NCBI GenBank assembly: GCA_039182715.1
Contig: JBCDBY010000063.1
Span: forward strand, 1-17,181
Origin: JBCDBY01 sp039182715
Lineage (GTDB): Bacteria; Planctomycetota; PLA2
DNA length: 17,181 nt
Direction of reading: 5' to 3'
Part shown: positions 7,589 to 14,970 of the stretch, piece after piece
Layout: each line of letters opens with the position of its first letter
Numbering within the stretch: position 1 is the first letter of the stretch
Translations under genes and position numbers: made by a program
Notes under the pieces: generated by a model
What the model was told of the DNA's origin: nothing
What the model saw: only the letters and a program-made list of their open reading frames with translations
The model's database searches: none

Positions 7589-8472
7589 TTGGCGGAGCGC
7601 ACGCCGACCTCCGCCTCGGGCAGGCGGATGGCGGCGGTGCCCCGCGGCGATCCGATACGTGCGCGCAGCAGCACGACCCGGTCGGGGCCGACGGCGAACG
7701 CGGCCACCCCGCCGAGCGGCAGGGTGACGCTGGTGCGCTGCACGCTCTCGCGACGGTCGGGCACCTGCACGCGCGCCTTGAGCTTGCCGACCGGCTTCTC
7801 GACGACCCGCATGGGCTGGACGACGTCGGACACGCGCAGCTCGCAGTCGAGCGTGATGTGCCGGCCGTCGCGCGCGAGCTGCGGGCGCCAGCGGAGAAAG
7901 ACGCCGACCTCGAGCTGGTCGGAGACGGTGCGCCCCTTCTGCCCGTCGAACTCGAAGTCGCGGATATAGCTGATCTGCTTCTTCTTCTCGACGTCGACGG
8001 GCAGCGTGTCCTTGCCGGCGAGCGAGGTCTTGAGCAGCAGCTTCGCCCCCTTGGTCGCGGAGAGCCGCTGCGCCCACGCGTCCCACTGCCGCGCGTCACC
8101 GAACGCGACGGTCGGCGACCCCGGACCGAGCACGGTCGCCGCCGGCGCCTGCACGACCACGAGGTCGACGCCGATGTTGTCCTGCGTCGCATCCTTGAGA
8201 ATGGCGAGCAGATCGCGCACCTCGCGATGCCGCGGACCGACCGCATCCGGCAGCTCCCGCTCCAGCGCCGCGATCCACGCGGAGCGCGAGTGAGCCCGCT
8301 GCACGAGCACGCCGAGAACCTTGAGCCGGTACGTGGAACTATCGGACTCCGCCAGGGCACGCTCGGCGGCCTTGCGCTGCTCCGCATGGGGCGAGAGCAG
8401 CATGGCGGCGCAGCGCTCGGAGGTGGGCAACTGCAGGGCGAGCAGGAGAATCAGAACGGCCATGCGCGCCAT
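7585..8472 (-). CDS. Exported protein with a secretin-domain-like C-terminal half
   Basis: 295 residues with an N-terminal hydrophobic export segment (about 1-16); an alternative ATG lies three codons in at 8463. Residues 30-95 are helical and charged. From about 100 onward the pattern is that of the secretin core: VDLVVVQAP, then KGAKLLLKTS (about 141-150), then DQLEVGVFLRWRPQLARDGR (185-204) leading to strands ITLDCELRV, and finally TSVTLPLGGVAAFAVG (248-262). These correspond to the type II/III secretin sequence of strands and the late glycine turn. No N0/N1 domains are present, so a full outer-membrane secretin channel is unlikely. It starts 15 bases after the phosphoesterase stop and overlaps the next gene by ATGA. 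Confidence 0.55.
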   Translation of the reverse strand: MARMAVLILLLALQLPTSERCAAMLLSPHAEQRKAAERALAESDSSTYRLKVLGVLVQRAHSRSAWIAALERELPDAVGPRHREVRDLLAILKDATQDNIGVDLVVVQAPAATVLGPGSPTVAFGDARQWDAWAQRLSATKGAKLLLKTSLAGKDTLPVDVEKKKQISYIRDFEFDGQKGRTVSDQLEVGVFLRWRPQLARDGRHITLDCELRVSDVVQPMRVVEKPVGKLKARVQVPDRRESVQRTSVTLPLGGVAAFAVGPDRVVLLRARIGSPRGTAAIRLPEAEVGVRSAK

Positions 8473-8487
8473 GGAAGGCGCGCTGGG

Positions 8488-8934
8488 TCACGCGGGCGTC
8501 ACTCGATGGAAAAACAGATCCCCGCGCTCGTCCAGCACCGCATACGAAATCGGCAGATCAAAGCGACGCGGGCCGATCGAGCCCGGGTTGACGTAGCGCA
8601 CCCCATCTCGCGTGAAGTCGTCCGGCTTGTGGCTGTGCCCGAAGAACACATAGTCGAAGCCGGCCTCGGCGGGGTCGAGGTCGAGCTGGTCGAGGATGTG
8701 GATCAGGTAGGCCGACTTGCCGAAGCAGTCCGCGACCGCCGTGAGCGGCAGCGTGCTGGGGTCGTCGACGTTGCCGCAGACGGCAGTCACGGGAGCGATG
8801 GCATGCAGCTCGTCCAGGATGGCGAGCTTGCCGACATCGCCGATATGGAGGATCTGCTCGACGCCCTGGATGCCGTCCACGACCTCCGGGCGAAGCAGCC
8901 CGTGCGTGTCGGAGAGGATCGCAATCCTCCTCAT
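8488..8934 (-). CDS. YfcE/MJ0936-type metallophosphoesterase
   Basis: 148 residues, the normal size of this small family. The ATG at 8934 is chosen because it places SDTHG at residues 8-12 and overlaps the upstream stop as ATGA. The metal-binding motifs appear in order: D-x-H in SDTHG, GDVG, GNVD, GHSHK, and then NPGS. These cytoplasmic Mn/Ni-dependent enzymes hydrolyse phosphodiesters in vitro; physiological substrates are mostly unknown. Tight coupling to the polyprenol-kinase-like gene upstream suggests a role near lipid phosphate metabolism, but this is inference only. Confidence 0.9.
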   Translation of the reverse strand: MRRIAILSDTHGLLRPEVVDGIQGVEQILHIGDVGKLAILDELHAIAPVTAVCGNVDDPSTLPLTAVADCFGKSAYLIHILDQLDLDPAEAGFDYVFFGHSHKPDDFTRDGVRYVNPGSIGPRRFDLPISYAVLDERGDLFFHRVTPA

Positions 8935-9488
8935 GCGACGAGCCAGAGCGCGGCCGCCGTCCCGATCGGGATCAGCAGGTTGTCGTTCTTGCTGCCGGAG
9001 ACCGCCTCGAGAACGGTCGCGGCAAGCCCGCCCACCAGCGCCAGCGGAAATCCTACGAACAGCCAGCACACCGCCGTGCAGACAACGAAGCAGGTTGTGC
9101 TGCCGGCGACGGACGAGCCCTTCCATTGCGGCGACTTGACCGACATGCCAACGACGGCGGCCAGCGCGTCGCCCAGCGCGAGACAGAGGATGCCGGCGCA
9201 GGCGATCGGCTTGTCGAAGAGCAGGATCGTCAGCCCACAGCCGGTGAAGTAGAGCGTCGAGCCGTTGAGTCCGGTTCGATCCTTCTCCGCCGTGATCTTC
9301 CCGAGCAGCTTGAAGAAGAGCGCCTGGACCGCCGGACTGCGCGCCCGGAACAGATCGACGAGGGCGAGCAGGGCCGCGACGCCGAGGCAGACGGCCGCCG
9401 CCTGCTCCTGCCGGATCGGGAGGTACCAGTAGGCCGCGACGATGACGACGCCGACGGCGTGAAAGAGCTTGCGGGCGTAGGGTTCCAT
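8931..9488 (-). CDS. Dolichol/polyprenol/phytol kinase-like integral membrane protein
   Basis: 185 residues with about five to six hydrophobic segments. The region EKDRTGLNGSTLYFTGC followed by LALGDALAAVVG and later KGSSVAGS is the signature of the SEC59/VTE5 (CTP-dependent polyprenol, dolichol, phytol or diacylglycerol kinase) family, related to CDP-diglyceride synthases. The protein likely phosphorylates an isoprenoid alcohol or diacylglycerol in the inner membrane. In context a polyprenol substrate would suit surface glycan assembly, which is inference. It is the first gene of the minus-strand operon and is divergent, across 175 bases, from the zinc-ribbon gene. Confidence 0.8.
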   Translation of the reverse strand: MEPYARKLFHAVGVVIVAAYWYLPIRQEQAAAVCLGVAALLALVDLFRARSPAVQALFFKLLGKITAEKDRTGLNGSTLYFTGCGLTILLFDKPIACAGILCLALGDALAAVVGMSVKSPQWKGSSVAGSTTCFVVCTAVCWLFVGFPLALVGGLAATVLEAVSGSKNDNLLIPIGTAAALWLVA

Positions 9489-9567
9489 GTCACGCGCGGT
9501 CCACGGGCGTCACCGATCCGCTCAGCGGGAAAAGTGCGATTTCACGCATCCGATCGGGGCGAAAGAG

Positions 9568-9581
9568 CGTAACTCATTACG
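9568..9581. promoter_or_regulatory. Candidate operator, inverted repeat in divergent region
   Basis: A perfect 5-base inverted repeat, CGTAA-ctca-TTACG, lies near the middle of the 175-base divergent gap between the polyprenol-kinase-like operon and the zinc-ribbon gene. Position and symmetry would suit a dimeric regulator, but a short repeat like this can arise by chance and no regulator is encoded here. Confidence 0.2.
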
Positions 9582-9663
9582 TGCAATCGGGTTAGAGGAA
9601 TACCGACAAACCCGTGCATCAGGCGCGCACTTTGCGTGTATTGCCTGTTGAGAGGCAAGATCG

Positions 9664-9918
9664 ATGAGCAAGACCCAAGACATCAGCAGCGACAAGATCC
9701 ACGAGATCACCTTTTGTACCGAGTGCAGCGGGGCAATCCCGGCGAAAGCCATGACCTGCCTGCATTGCGGGGCCAAGCAGAACCGGGGCGAGAAGATCGT
9801 CCGGATCGTCTTCTGCGAGCAGTGCGGCGGGGATTATCCCGCGCAGGCACACGCGTGCTTCCACTGCGGGCACGTGAACCCGCGATCCCGGTACCTGGGC
9901 GGGCAGATTTCTGCCTGA
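9664..9918 (+). CDS. Small tandem double zinc-ribbon protein
   Basis: 84 residues. Eight cysteines form two CxxC-x10-CxxC modules: C18/C21 with C32/C35, and C51/C54 with C65/C68. The modules are clear internal repeats (FCTECSGAIPAKAMTCLHCG and FCEQCGGDYPAQAHACFHCG). Each should bind one zinc ion. GAGAGG at 9650-9655 lies eight bases before the ATG, with the same spacing as the PEP-CTERM gene. There is no signal peptide, so it is probably cytoplasmic and could act in nucleic acid or protein binding. A strong intrinsic terminator begins 25 bases after the stop. It is a single-gene transcript divergent from the operon on its left. Confidence 0.82.
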   Translation: MSKTQDISSDKIHEITFCTECSGAIPAKAMTCLHCGAKQNRGEKIVRIVFCEQCGGDYPAQAHACFHCGHVNPRSRYLGGQISA

Positions 9919-9942
9919 GCCAGGACTTCTTCCACAAGATCG

Positions 9943-9977
9943 CCCGCCATCGCGCCCCGCGCCGTGGCGGGTTTTTT
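9943..9977 (+). terminator. Intrinsic terminator of the zinc-ribbon gene
   Basis: A 7-base-pair outer stem (CCCGCCA 9943-9949 with TGGCGGG 9965-9971) encloses a 4-base-pair inner stem (GCGC/GCGC) with a CCC loop. It is followed at once by six T residues (9972-9977). This is the canonical form for the plus strand, just after the stop at 9918. Confidence 0.85.
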
Positions 9978-9990
9978 CGTGCCGTGGGGC
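9943..9990 (+). repeat. Structured repeat, copy A (includes terminator)
   Basis: A 48-base element made of the hairpin described for the terminator, a T-rich spacer, CGTGCCG and TGGGGC. It is matched by copy B at 10010-10056 at about 38 aligned positions. Most differences fall in the tri-loop, the internal loop and the tail, and the stems are kept. Confidence 0.75.
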
Positions 9991-10009
9991 AAGGGGGCTG
10001 GGGTGCCGA

Positions 10010-10056
10010 CCCGCCGTCGCGCTTTGCGCTTTGGCGGGTTGTTCGTGCCGCTGGGC
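10010..10056 (+). repeat. Structured repeat, copy B
   Basis: A 47-base element laid out as copy A: CCCGCCG pairs with TGGCGGG (one G-U pair replaces A-U), an inner GCGC/GCGC stem now has a TTT loop, then TTGTT, CGTGCCG and CTGGGC. The T-tract is interrupted by G, so it should terminate less well. It starts 20 bases after copy A in the same orientation. A further small stem (GCCGC/GCGGC, 10047-10059) overlaps its end. Confidence 0.72.
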
Positions 10057-10074
10057 GGCATGAACAAAAAGGTC

Positions 10075-10106
10075 GCGCCCGCCGGGCTGAGAATCCCGAC
10101 GGGCGC
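10075..10106 (-). terminator. Hairpin, possible minus-strand terminator
   Basis: Arms GCGCCCG (10075-10081) and CGGGCGC (10100-10106) form a 7-base-pair stem. After one C/A mismatch an inner CGGG/CCCG stem follows, with an eight-base loop. Read on the minus strand the hairpin is followed after four bases by five T residues (complement of 10066-10070). The offset T-run makes the role uncertain; it may be a backup terminator. Confidence 0.45.
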
Positions 10107-10329
10107 TGGAGGTAAGGAGGGTCGAGGGGTCAGTCTCGAATCGCCGCTTGCCGGCGACACTGGGAAGGTATCGCCGACGTAGACGCGGGCAAGTCGATCC
10201 GGACAAGTTGCGCTTGATTTCCGCGCGAAACTCTCTAAGCGCCTGTTCCAAAGAGACTTAGATGGGATTCGAGGACTCAATAGATTGGCCTCATTTGTGC
10301 CCATTTAGATTCAGTGCGACCAAATGAAG

Positions 10330-10353
10330 AAAGGGCGCCCGAAGGCGCCCTTT
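10330..10353 (-). terminator. Terminator of the coiled-coil/TPR operon, UUCG loop
   Basis: A perfect 10-base-pair stem (AAAGGGCGCC 10330-10339 with GGCGCCCTTT 10344-10353) closes on CGAA. Read on the minus strand the loop is C(UUCG)G, a highly stable tetraloop, and the transcript then runs into a T-rich tail. It lies 25 bases beyond the stop of the minus-strand gene ending at 10378. Confidence 0.8.
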
Positions 10354-10377
10354 GGATAGGAATGAAAACTCGGGTCG

Positions 10378-11133
10378 CTAGCGTCCGCGGCCCCGTCGGG
10401 CGCCGCGATCGCCCATGCGGCCGACCTGGTCCATCAGGACCTTGGCATCCGCGGCGGGCATCATGCCCTCGAGCTCGGTCTGGGTCTCGGTCCGGATGGT
10501 GTCGCGCTCGGTGCGGTACGCCTCGCGGAACGCGGTGCGGCGCTCGTCGTCCGGCAGCGAGCGCAGGTCCTCGCGCTGCATGAGACCACGCCAGATCAGT
10601 CCGGAGCGCTCCTGGGCGCCCACCAGCGTCTCCGCCGCCTTGCGCTTCTGCTTGTCGCTCAGCGCGCCGATGCGGGCGTTGCCGGCCAGCTCGTCCATGC
10701 GGCTCATCGCGCGGTTGATGCGGTCTTCCTTCTGGTTGACCTCGTTGGCGAGTTTCACCTGCTTGCGGAAGTCCTCGAAACCGGGACTGGCGGCCACCGC
10801 GTCGGCGTCGAAGCCTCCGTCGCCACTGGGCATGCCGTCCACGCTGGGGATGCTGCGCTCGATCGCCTTGCCGGCATCTTCCACGCCCGCTGCGTCGACG
10901 CCGATCTCGGAGGACGGATTGGACTTCAAGAAGCTCGCGCGGGAGAGCTTGGACTCGAGATCGGCCACCTTCGCCTCGAGCCGCTGCACGTCACCGGAAG
11001 CGACGTCACGGCGCGCCGACTGGCGCTTGCTGGAAGGCTGGGAGCTGATTTCGTCGACCTTGACGAAGGCCATCACGGCGACGCCGAAGGCGATCACGTT
11101 GGTGATGACGAGGATGGGAACGGCTTTGCTCAT
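10378..11133 (-). CDS. Membrane-anchored coiled-coil protein of unknown function
   Basis: 251 residues. The ATG at 11133 is chosen over an upstream start because it opens directly into a transmembrane segment (about 4-24) and has a GGGAG ribosome site nine bases upstream. A heptad-rich coiled coil follows (about 47-66), then a Ser/Gly/Asp-rich linker. A long charged helical region (about 120-235) ends in an Arg/Gly-rich tail (RRGRGR). The helical part loosely resembles periplasmic Spy/heavy-metal-resistance-type helical proteins but no motif confirms it. It starts four bases after the TPR lipoprotein stop, so the two form an operon, ended by the UUCG hairpin. The product likely faces the periplasm. 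Confidence 0.7.
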   Translation of the reverse strand: MSKAVPILVITNVIAFGVAVMAFVKVDEISSQPSSKRQSARRDVASGDVQRLEAKVADLESKLSRASFLKSNPSSEIGVDAAGVEDAGKAIERSIPSVDGMPSGDGGFDADAVAASPGFEDFRKQVKLANEVNQKEDRINRAMSRMDELAGNARIGALSDKQKRKAAETLVGAQERSGLIWRGLMQREDLRSLPDDERRTAFREAYRTERDTIRTETQTELEGMMPAADAKVLMDQVGRMGDRGARRGRGR

Positions 11134-11137
11134 GGAA

Positions 11138-11824
11138 TTACTCTCCCTCTTTAACCACGGTCCGGAGCTCCATGTTCCGGCCAAAAAGGCGCTCTCCCAA
11201 GAGATATCGGGCGTAGGCGCGCTGGGCGGCGAGATTCGCGCAAGAATCAGCCAGATGGGCGCGTAATTCGGTGTCCTGAGCCGCCCCGGTGGCCAAGCGG
11301 GCCCGCGCCAAGGCGTAGCTCGGGTCGGGGGGCGGGTTCGGCCCTCCCTCTCCCTGCCGGTAAGCGCTGCGGAAGAGCTCCCAGCGCCGTCCGCCCAGCG
11401 GCAGGGCCAGAATGCGGGCGCGCTCCTTGTCCCCCACCCGAGCCCCGAGATCGATCGCCGCCAGCACGGTCGGCCGCTCCTCCAGCGAACGGCGCAGAAA
11501 GTCGCGGCCGACTTCCTCCTGCCCCTCCCAGAGCGCGCAGCGCCCGAGTCCGTAGAGGGACCGCGGCTTGTTGCGCTTGCCGATCGTGAAGTAGATATCG
11601 CGCGCCTTGTCGATCTCGTTGAAGGCGATCAGGTAGGTATCCGCGAGCTCGATGCGCGCGGCGATGTCGATGCCGTCGGCGCGCACCGCCTGCTGCATCA
11701 GCTCGAGCGCCTTGTCCCATTCGCCGTTCTCGCGCGCCACGAGCGCCTGCTCCATGTAGTCGGCTCGGTCCTTCTCCGCCGTGCGGCAGGCGAGGGTCAG
11801 AAGCAGGAGCGGAATCCAGCGCAT
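11138..11824 (-). CDS. TPR-repeat lipoprotein
   Basis: 228 residues from the ATG at 11824, which begins a lipoprotein-like signal ending L-T-L-A-C13. The residue at -3 is Thr rather than the preferred Leu, so lipidation is likely but not certain. Residues about 22-80 form TPR-like helix pairs (ALVARENGEWDKALELMQQA, then a second with ARIELADTYLIA and KARDIYFTIG). Further helical repeats continue to the end. It is probably an envelope scaffold or interaction protein. It is the first gene of the minus-strand pair and lies only 23 bases from the divergent FG-GAP gene, suggesting joint control. Confidence 0.8.
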   Translation of the reverse strand: MRWIPLLLLTLACRTAEKDRADYMEQALVARENGEWDKALELMQQAVRADGIDIAARIELADTYLIAFNEIDKARDIYFTIGKRNKPRSLYGLGRCALWEGQEEVGRDFLRRSLEERPTVLAAIDLGARVGDKERARILALPLGGRRWELFRSAYRQGEGGPNPPPDPSYALARARLATGAAQDTELRAHLADSCANLAAQRAYARYLLGERLFGRNMELRTVVKEGE

Positions 11825-11829
11825 GAGCC

Positions 11830-11843
11830 AAAGGGTACTCTTT
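11830..11843. promoter_or_regulatory. Near-palindrome in the 23-base divergent gap
   Basis: AAAGgGTACtCTTT is symmetric except for one central-flank pair and fills most of the gap between two divergent starts (11824 and 11848). With so little space, promoters must lie inside the opposite genes or transcripts must be almost leaderless. The symmetry may mark a shared control site, but it is short. Confidence 0.25.
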
Positions 11844-11847
11844 CGCC

Positions 11848-13443
11848 ATGATTGCCCTGCTGCTGCTGCTCGCATCGGACTTCACGAACGTAGCGCTGGA
11901 GGTCGGCATTCCCGACGTGCCGAGTGGTCGCGCCGTCTTCGTCGATCTCGATGGCGACGGCAAGCTCGACATCGTGCTCGACCGCAAGACGGTGCTCATG
12001 CAGCGTGACGGCAAGTTCATCGAGTCGGGCGGTTTTCCCTACCAGCCCGGCACGATCCTCTTCGCCGACTTCGACAACGACGGCGACGTCGACGCCTTCG
12101 CGGGCGAGTTCTGCGAACCGGACAACCCCAAGTGGAAGGATCACGAGCGCGAGAATGCGCTCTTCGTGCAGAACGAAGGCCGCTGGTCCTTCCAGAAACT
12201 CAAGATGCCGCGCACCAGCGTCCACGCGGTCTGCACCTTCGACCAGGACCAGGACGGCATTCTCGACGTCTTCATCGGATCGGGCTACCAGGTCTACGGC
12301 CAGTCGCTCGCGTCGCACGCCGACCGACTCTTCCGCGGCGACGGCAAGGGACGCTTCAACGACGTGAGCGAGGCGCTCGGGCTGCTGACGCGACCGACCG
12401 CCGGCTCGTGGGACAGCTCGAAGCCGACCTACGGCGTCACGCACGGCGACTTCAACAACGACGGCTTCCAGGACATCTGGGTCTGCACCTACGGGCGTCA
12501 GTGGAACTCGCTCTGGGTCACGTACAAGGAGCAGCTCTACACCAACCTCGCGCCGCGCATCGGCTTCGATGGCGACGACGATCTGAGCGGCGCCTATCCC
12601 GGCTGGTTGAAGGAGTTCTGGAAGGAGAAGTACGGCCGCGAGCGTGACGACGAGCCGCCCTTTCGGTCGAACGGCAACACCTTCGACTGCGCCATCGCCG
12701 ACTACGACAACGACGGCGATCTCGACTGCATCCTCGCGGAGATCACGCACGCGTGGGCGGGGACGAGCAGCGACCTCACCTCCCTGCTGGTCAACGAGAA
12801 CGGTCGATTCCGGCGGGTCGTGTTCCCGCGCATGCGCGAAGGCAACCGCTGGAACCAGGGCGACATCCACTGCGGCTGGATCGACTACGACAACGACGGG
12901 CTGCAGGACGCGCTCATCGCCAGCTCCGACTATCCCGACCGGCAGGAGCTCAAGCTCTACCGTCAGAAGCCGGACCACACGTTCGAGGAGGCGCGCCTGT
13001 TCGACTGGGAGGGTGCGGCGCAGATCAGCGTGGGCGACTTCGACAACGACGGCGACCTCGACATTCTTTGCGGCCGCAGCCTCAACCGCCTGCCGAAGGA
13101 GCGGCGCGAGGCGCTCGGCAAGCGCGCCGCGCTGTTCCGCAACGACGTGGGCAACAAGAACCGCTGGCTGCAGGTGGTCTGCGAAGGCACGAAGAGCAAC
13201 CGCGACGGTATCGGCTGCCGGATTCTGGTGACCACGCCGGACGGCGTCACGCAGCTGCGCGAGATTCGCGGCGGCCACGGGCACGCGGGGCACAACAACC
13301 CCTACATCGCCCACTTCGGCCTCGGCCAGGCGGAGACGGTCAAGATCGTCGTGCGCTGGCCGCATCGCGACGTGCCGGAGACGGTGATCGAGGGTGTGAA
13401 GGCCAATCAGCGCCTCGTGGTCCGCGAGGGGGCAAATCGGTAA
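11848..13443 (+). CDS. Secreted FG-GAP/VCBS-repeat protein with ASPIC/UnbV domain (CRTAC1-like)
   Basis: 531 residues with a very short hydrophobic leader (MIALLLLLA). Seven calcium-binding FG-GAP blades show DxDxDG-type loops: VDLDGDGKLD (about 32-41), ADFDNDGDVD (72-83), FDQDQDGILD (about 130), GDFNNDGFQD (about 200), ADYDNDGDLD (about 285), IDYDNDGLQD (about 345) and GDFDNDGDLD (about 396). They probably build a beta-propeller. The last 100 residues form an ASPIC/UnbV domain, with RWLQVVCEGTKSNRDGIG, the HFGLG signature and V.W.. strands. Such proteins are exported and thought to bind partners or glycans. It heads a four-gene operon: nine bases separate it from the NSS transporter. No clear Shine-Dalgarno is seen. 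Confidence 0.88.
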   Translation: MIALLLLLASDFTNVALEVGIPDVPSGRAVFVDLDGDGKLDIVLDRKTVLMQRDGKFIESGGFPYQPGTILFADFDNDGDVDAFAGEFCEPDNPKWKDHERENALFVQNEGRWSFQKLKMPRTSVHAVCTFDQDQDGILDVFIGSGYQVYGQSLASHADRLFRGDGKGRFNDVSEALGLLTRPTAGSWDSSKPTYGVTHGDFNNDGFQDIWVCTYGRQWNSLWVTYKEQLYTNLAPRIGFDGDDDLSGAYPGWLKEFWKEKYGRERDDEPPFRSNGNTFDCAIADYDNDGDLDCILAEITHAWAGTSSDLTSLLVNENGRFRRVVFPRMREGNRWNQGDIHCGWIDYDNDGLQDALIASSDYPDRQELKLYRQKPDHTFEEARLFDWEGAAQISVGDFDNDGDLDILCGRSLNRLPKERREALGKRAALFRNDVGNKNRWLQVVCEGTKSNRDGIGCRILVTTPDGVTQLREIRGGHGHAGHNNPYIAHFGLGQAETVKIVVRWPHRDVPETVIEGVKANQRLVVREGANR

Positions 13444-13452
13444 GATCCCGCG

Positions 13453-14970
13453 ATGCCCGAACAGAGAGATCGCTGGCAAAGCCGCACCGCGTTCATCATG
13501 GCGGCGGTCGGCAGCGCCATTGGCCTCGGGAACGTGTGGCGCTTTCCCGGCACGGCCTTCCAGAACGGCGGCGGCGCGTTCTTCATCCCCTACTTCATCG
13601 CGCTGCTGACGGCGGGCATCCCGCTGATGATCGTCGAGTACGGCATCGGCTCGCGCTTCCAGGGGTCGGCGGCCAAGGCCTACCGCAAGCTCGGCAAGAA
13701 CTACGAATGGATCGGCTGGTGGGCGGTGCTCGTCGGCCTGTTCATCAGCTTCTACTACTGCATCATCCTCGCCTGGTCCTGGGTGTACGTGTGGGAGTGC
13801 ATCAAGGCGATCTTCACCGGGTCGTTGCCGTGGCCGGAAGGAGGAGCGGGCGACTACTTCGAGAAGGACGTCGCCATGGATACCGGCGACGGCAATAGCA
13901 TCGGCGGATTCAACGTGCCGGCCATCTTCGGCCTCGCCGCGACCTGGATCGTCGTCTACTTCTCCATTGCCAAGGGCGTGCTGCGCGTGGGCAAGATCGT
14001 GATGATCACCGTTCCGCTGCCGCTCGTACTGCTCGTGCTGCTGGCGCTGCGCGGCCTGACGCTGCCCGGCGCGATGGATGGTCTCGCCTACTACCTCGCG
14101 CCCGACTGGTCGAAACTGACCGACCCGCAGACCTGGGTCGCCGCGTACGGACAGGTGTTCTTTTCGCTCTCCGTCGGCTGGGGCATCCTGATCGCCTACG
14201 CCAGCTACATGCCGAAGAAGTCGGACGTGGTGAATAACGCCTACATGACTTCGTTCGCCAACTGCGGGTTCAGCTTCCTCGCCGGGTTCGCGGTCTTCAG
14301 CACGCTCGGCTACCTCGGCATGGCGCTCAACCAGCCGATCGCGGACCTGAGCACGACGAGCTTCGGACTCGCCTTCACGAGCTATCCGACGGCGGTCGAG
14401 ATGTTCCCGGGAGACGTCTGGTTCCAGGCGTTGATCGGGCTCGGCTTTTTCCTAATGCTGCTCACGCTCGGCGTCGATAGCGCCTTCTCGATCGTCGAGG
14501 CGGTCGCGACGGCGATGTACGACAAGTTCCGCGCGAACCGGCAGATGATCTCGCTGCTGCTGTGCATCGGCGGATTCTTCATGGGATTGATCTACTGCAC
14601 CGGCTCGGGTCTGAAATGGCTCGACTGCACGGACAAGTTCCTGACCGACTACGGGCTCACGCTCGTGGCGCTCGTACAGTGCCTGCTGATCGGCTGGTTC
14701 ATCGGAACGAAGAAGCTGAACGAAATGCGCGACGACATCAACGCCCGTTCGGATCTCCGTATCGGGACGTTCTGGGAAATCTGCCTGAAGTACGTGACAC
14801 CGATCGTGCTTGTCATCACGCTCTTCAAGGTGGCCACCGACCTGATTCGCGACGGATACGGGGGCTACGGCACATTCCCGCTCGTCGCGTTCGGCGTCAT
14901 TCCAGCCGCGCTCGTCCTGCTGATGGCGATCGTGATGCAGAACCTGAAAGGGGCCGGCGATGAGGACTAG
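13453..14970 (+). CDS. Sodium-dependent transporter of the NSS (SNF/LeuT) family
   Basis: 505 residues, about 12 transmembrane helices, the normal bacterial size. Helix 1 carries the unwound sodium/substrate motif GSAIGLGNVWRFP (residues 20-32), followed by NGGGAFFIPYF and the conserved E in IVEYGIG. FSLSVGWGI and the region SFLAGF belong to helices 6 and 7. These proteins import amino acids or similar small solutes with sodium across the inner membrane; the substrate cannot be read from sequence here. The C-terminal gene end overlaps the next start by 11 bases, so translation is probably coupled to the small membrane protein. Confidence 0.93.
   Translation: MPEQRDRWQSRTAFIMAAVGSAIGLGNVWRFPGTAFQNGGGAFFIPYFIALLTAGIPLMIVEYGIGSRFQGSAAKAYRKLGKNYEWIGWWAVLVGLFISFYYCIILAWSWVYVWECIKAIFTGSLPWPEGGAGDYFEKDVAMDTGDGNSIGGFNVPAIFGLAATWIVVYFSIAKGVLRVGKIVMITVPLPLVLLVLLALRGLTLPGAMDGLAYYLAPDWSKLTDPQTWVAAYGQVFFSLSVGWGILIAYASYMPKKSDVVNNAYMTSFANCGFSFLAGFAVFSTLGYLGMALNQPIADLSTTSFGLAFTSYPTAVEMFPGDVWFQALIGLGFFLMLLTLGVDSAFSIVEAVATAMYDKFRANRQMISLLLCIGGFFMGLIYCTGSGLKWLDCTDKFLTDYGLTLVALVQCLLIGWFIGTKKLNEMRDDINARSDLRIGTFWEICLKYVTPIVLVITLFKVATDLIRDGYGGYGTFPLVAFGVIPAALVLLMAIVMQNLKGAGDED

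Larger units (their letters stand above)
9919..10377. other. Convergent intergenic region rich in hairpins
   Basis: This 459-base gap between convergent genes is the only gene-free stretch over 300 bases. It contains two copies of a structured hairpin element (9943-9990 and 10010-10056), a third hairpin (10075-10106) and a terminator for the minus-strand pair (10330-10353). In 10107-10329 I see a purine-rich GGAGGTAAGGAGGG run at its left end and no convincing gene, promoter or RNA. Open frames crossing the region lack family features and are treated as spurious. Confidence 0.7.

Noticed and set aside
7573..9252. Long plus-strand open frame over the four-gene minus operon
   Set aside because: No recognisable motif, while the minus strand shows metallophosphoesterase, kinase-like and signal-peptide features with ATGA junctions.
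9622..9635. Sigma-54-like GG-N10-GC element before the zinc-ribbon gene
   Set aside because: The core dinucleotides and TTGC fit, but flanking bases are weak, such patterns are common at this GC content, and no activator is nearby.
9964..10182. 72-codon plus-strand frame after the zinc-ribbon terminator
   Set aside because: It starts within the terminator stem, spans the repeat pair and hairpins, and shows no domain or ribosome site.
11797..13479. 560-codon minus-strand frame opposite the FG-GAP gene
   Set aside because: It is the complement of repeated GAC/GGC codons in the calcium loops, giving Val/Asp/Ala-rich text without family features.
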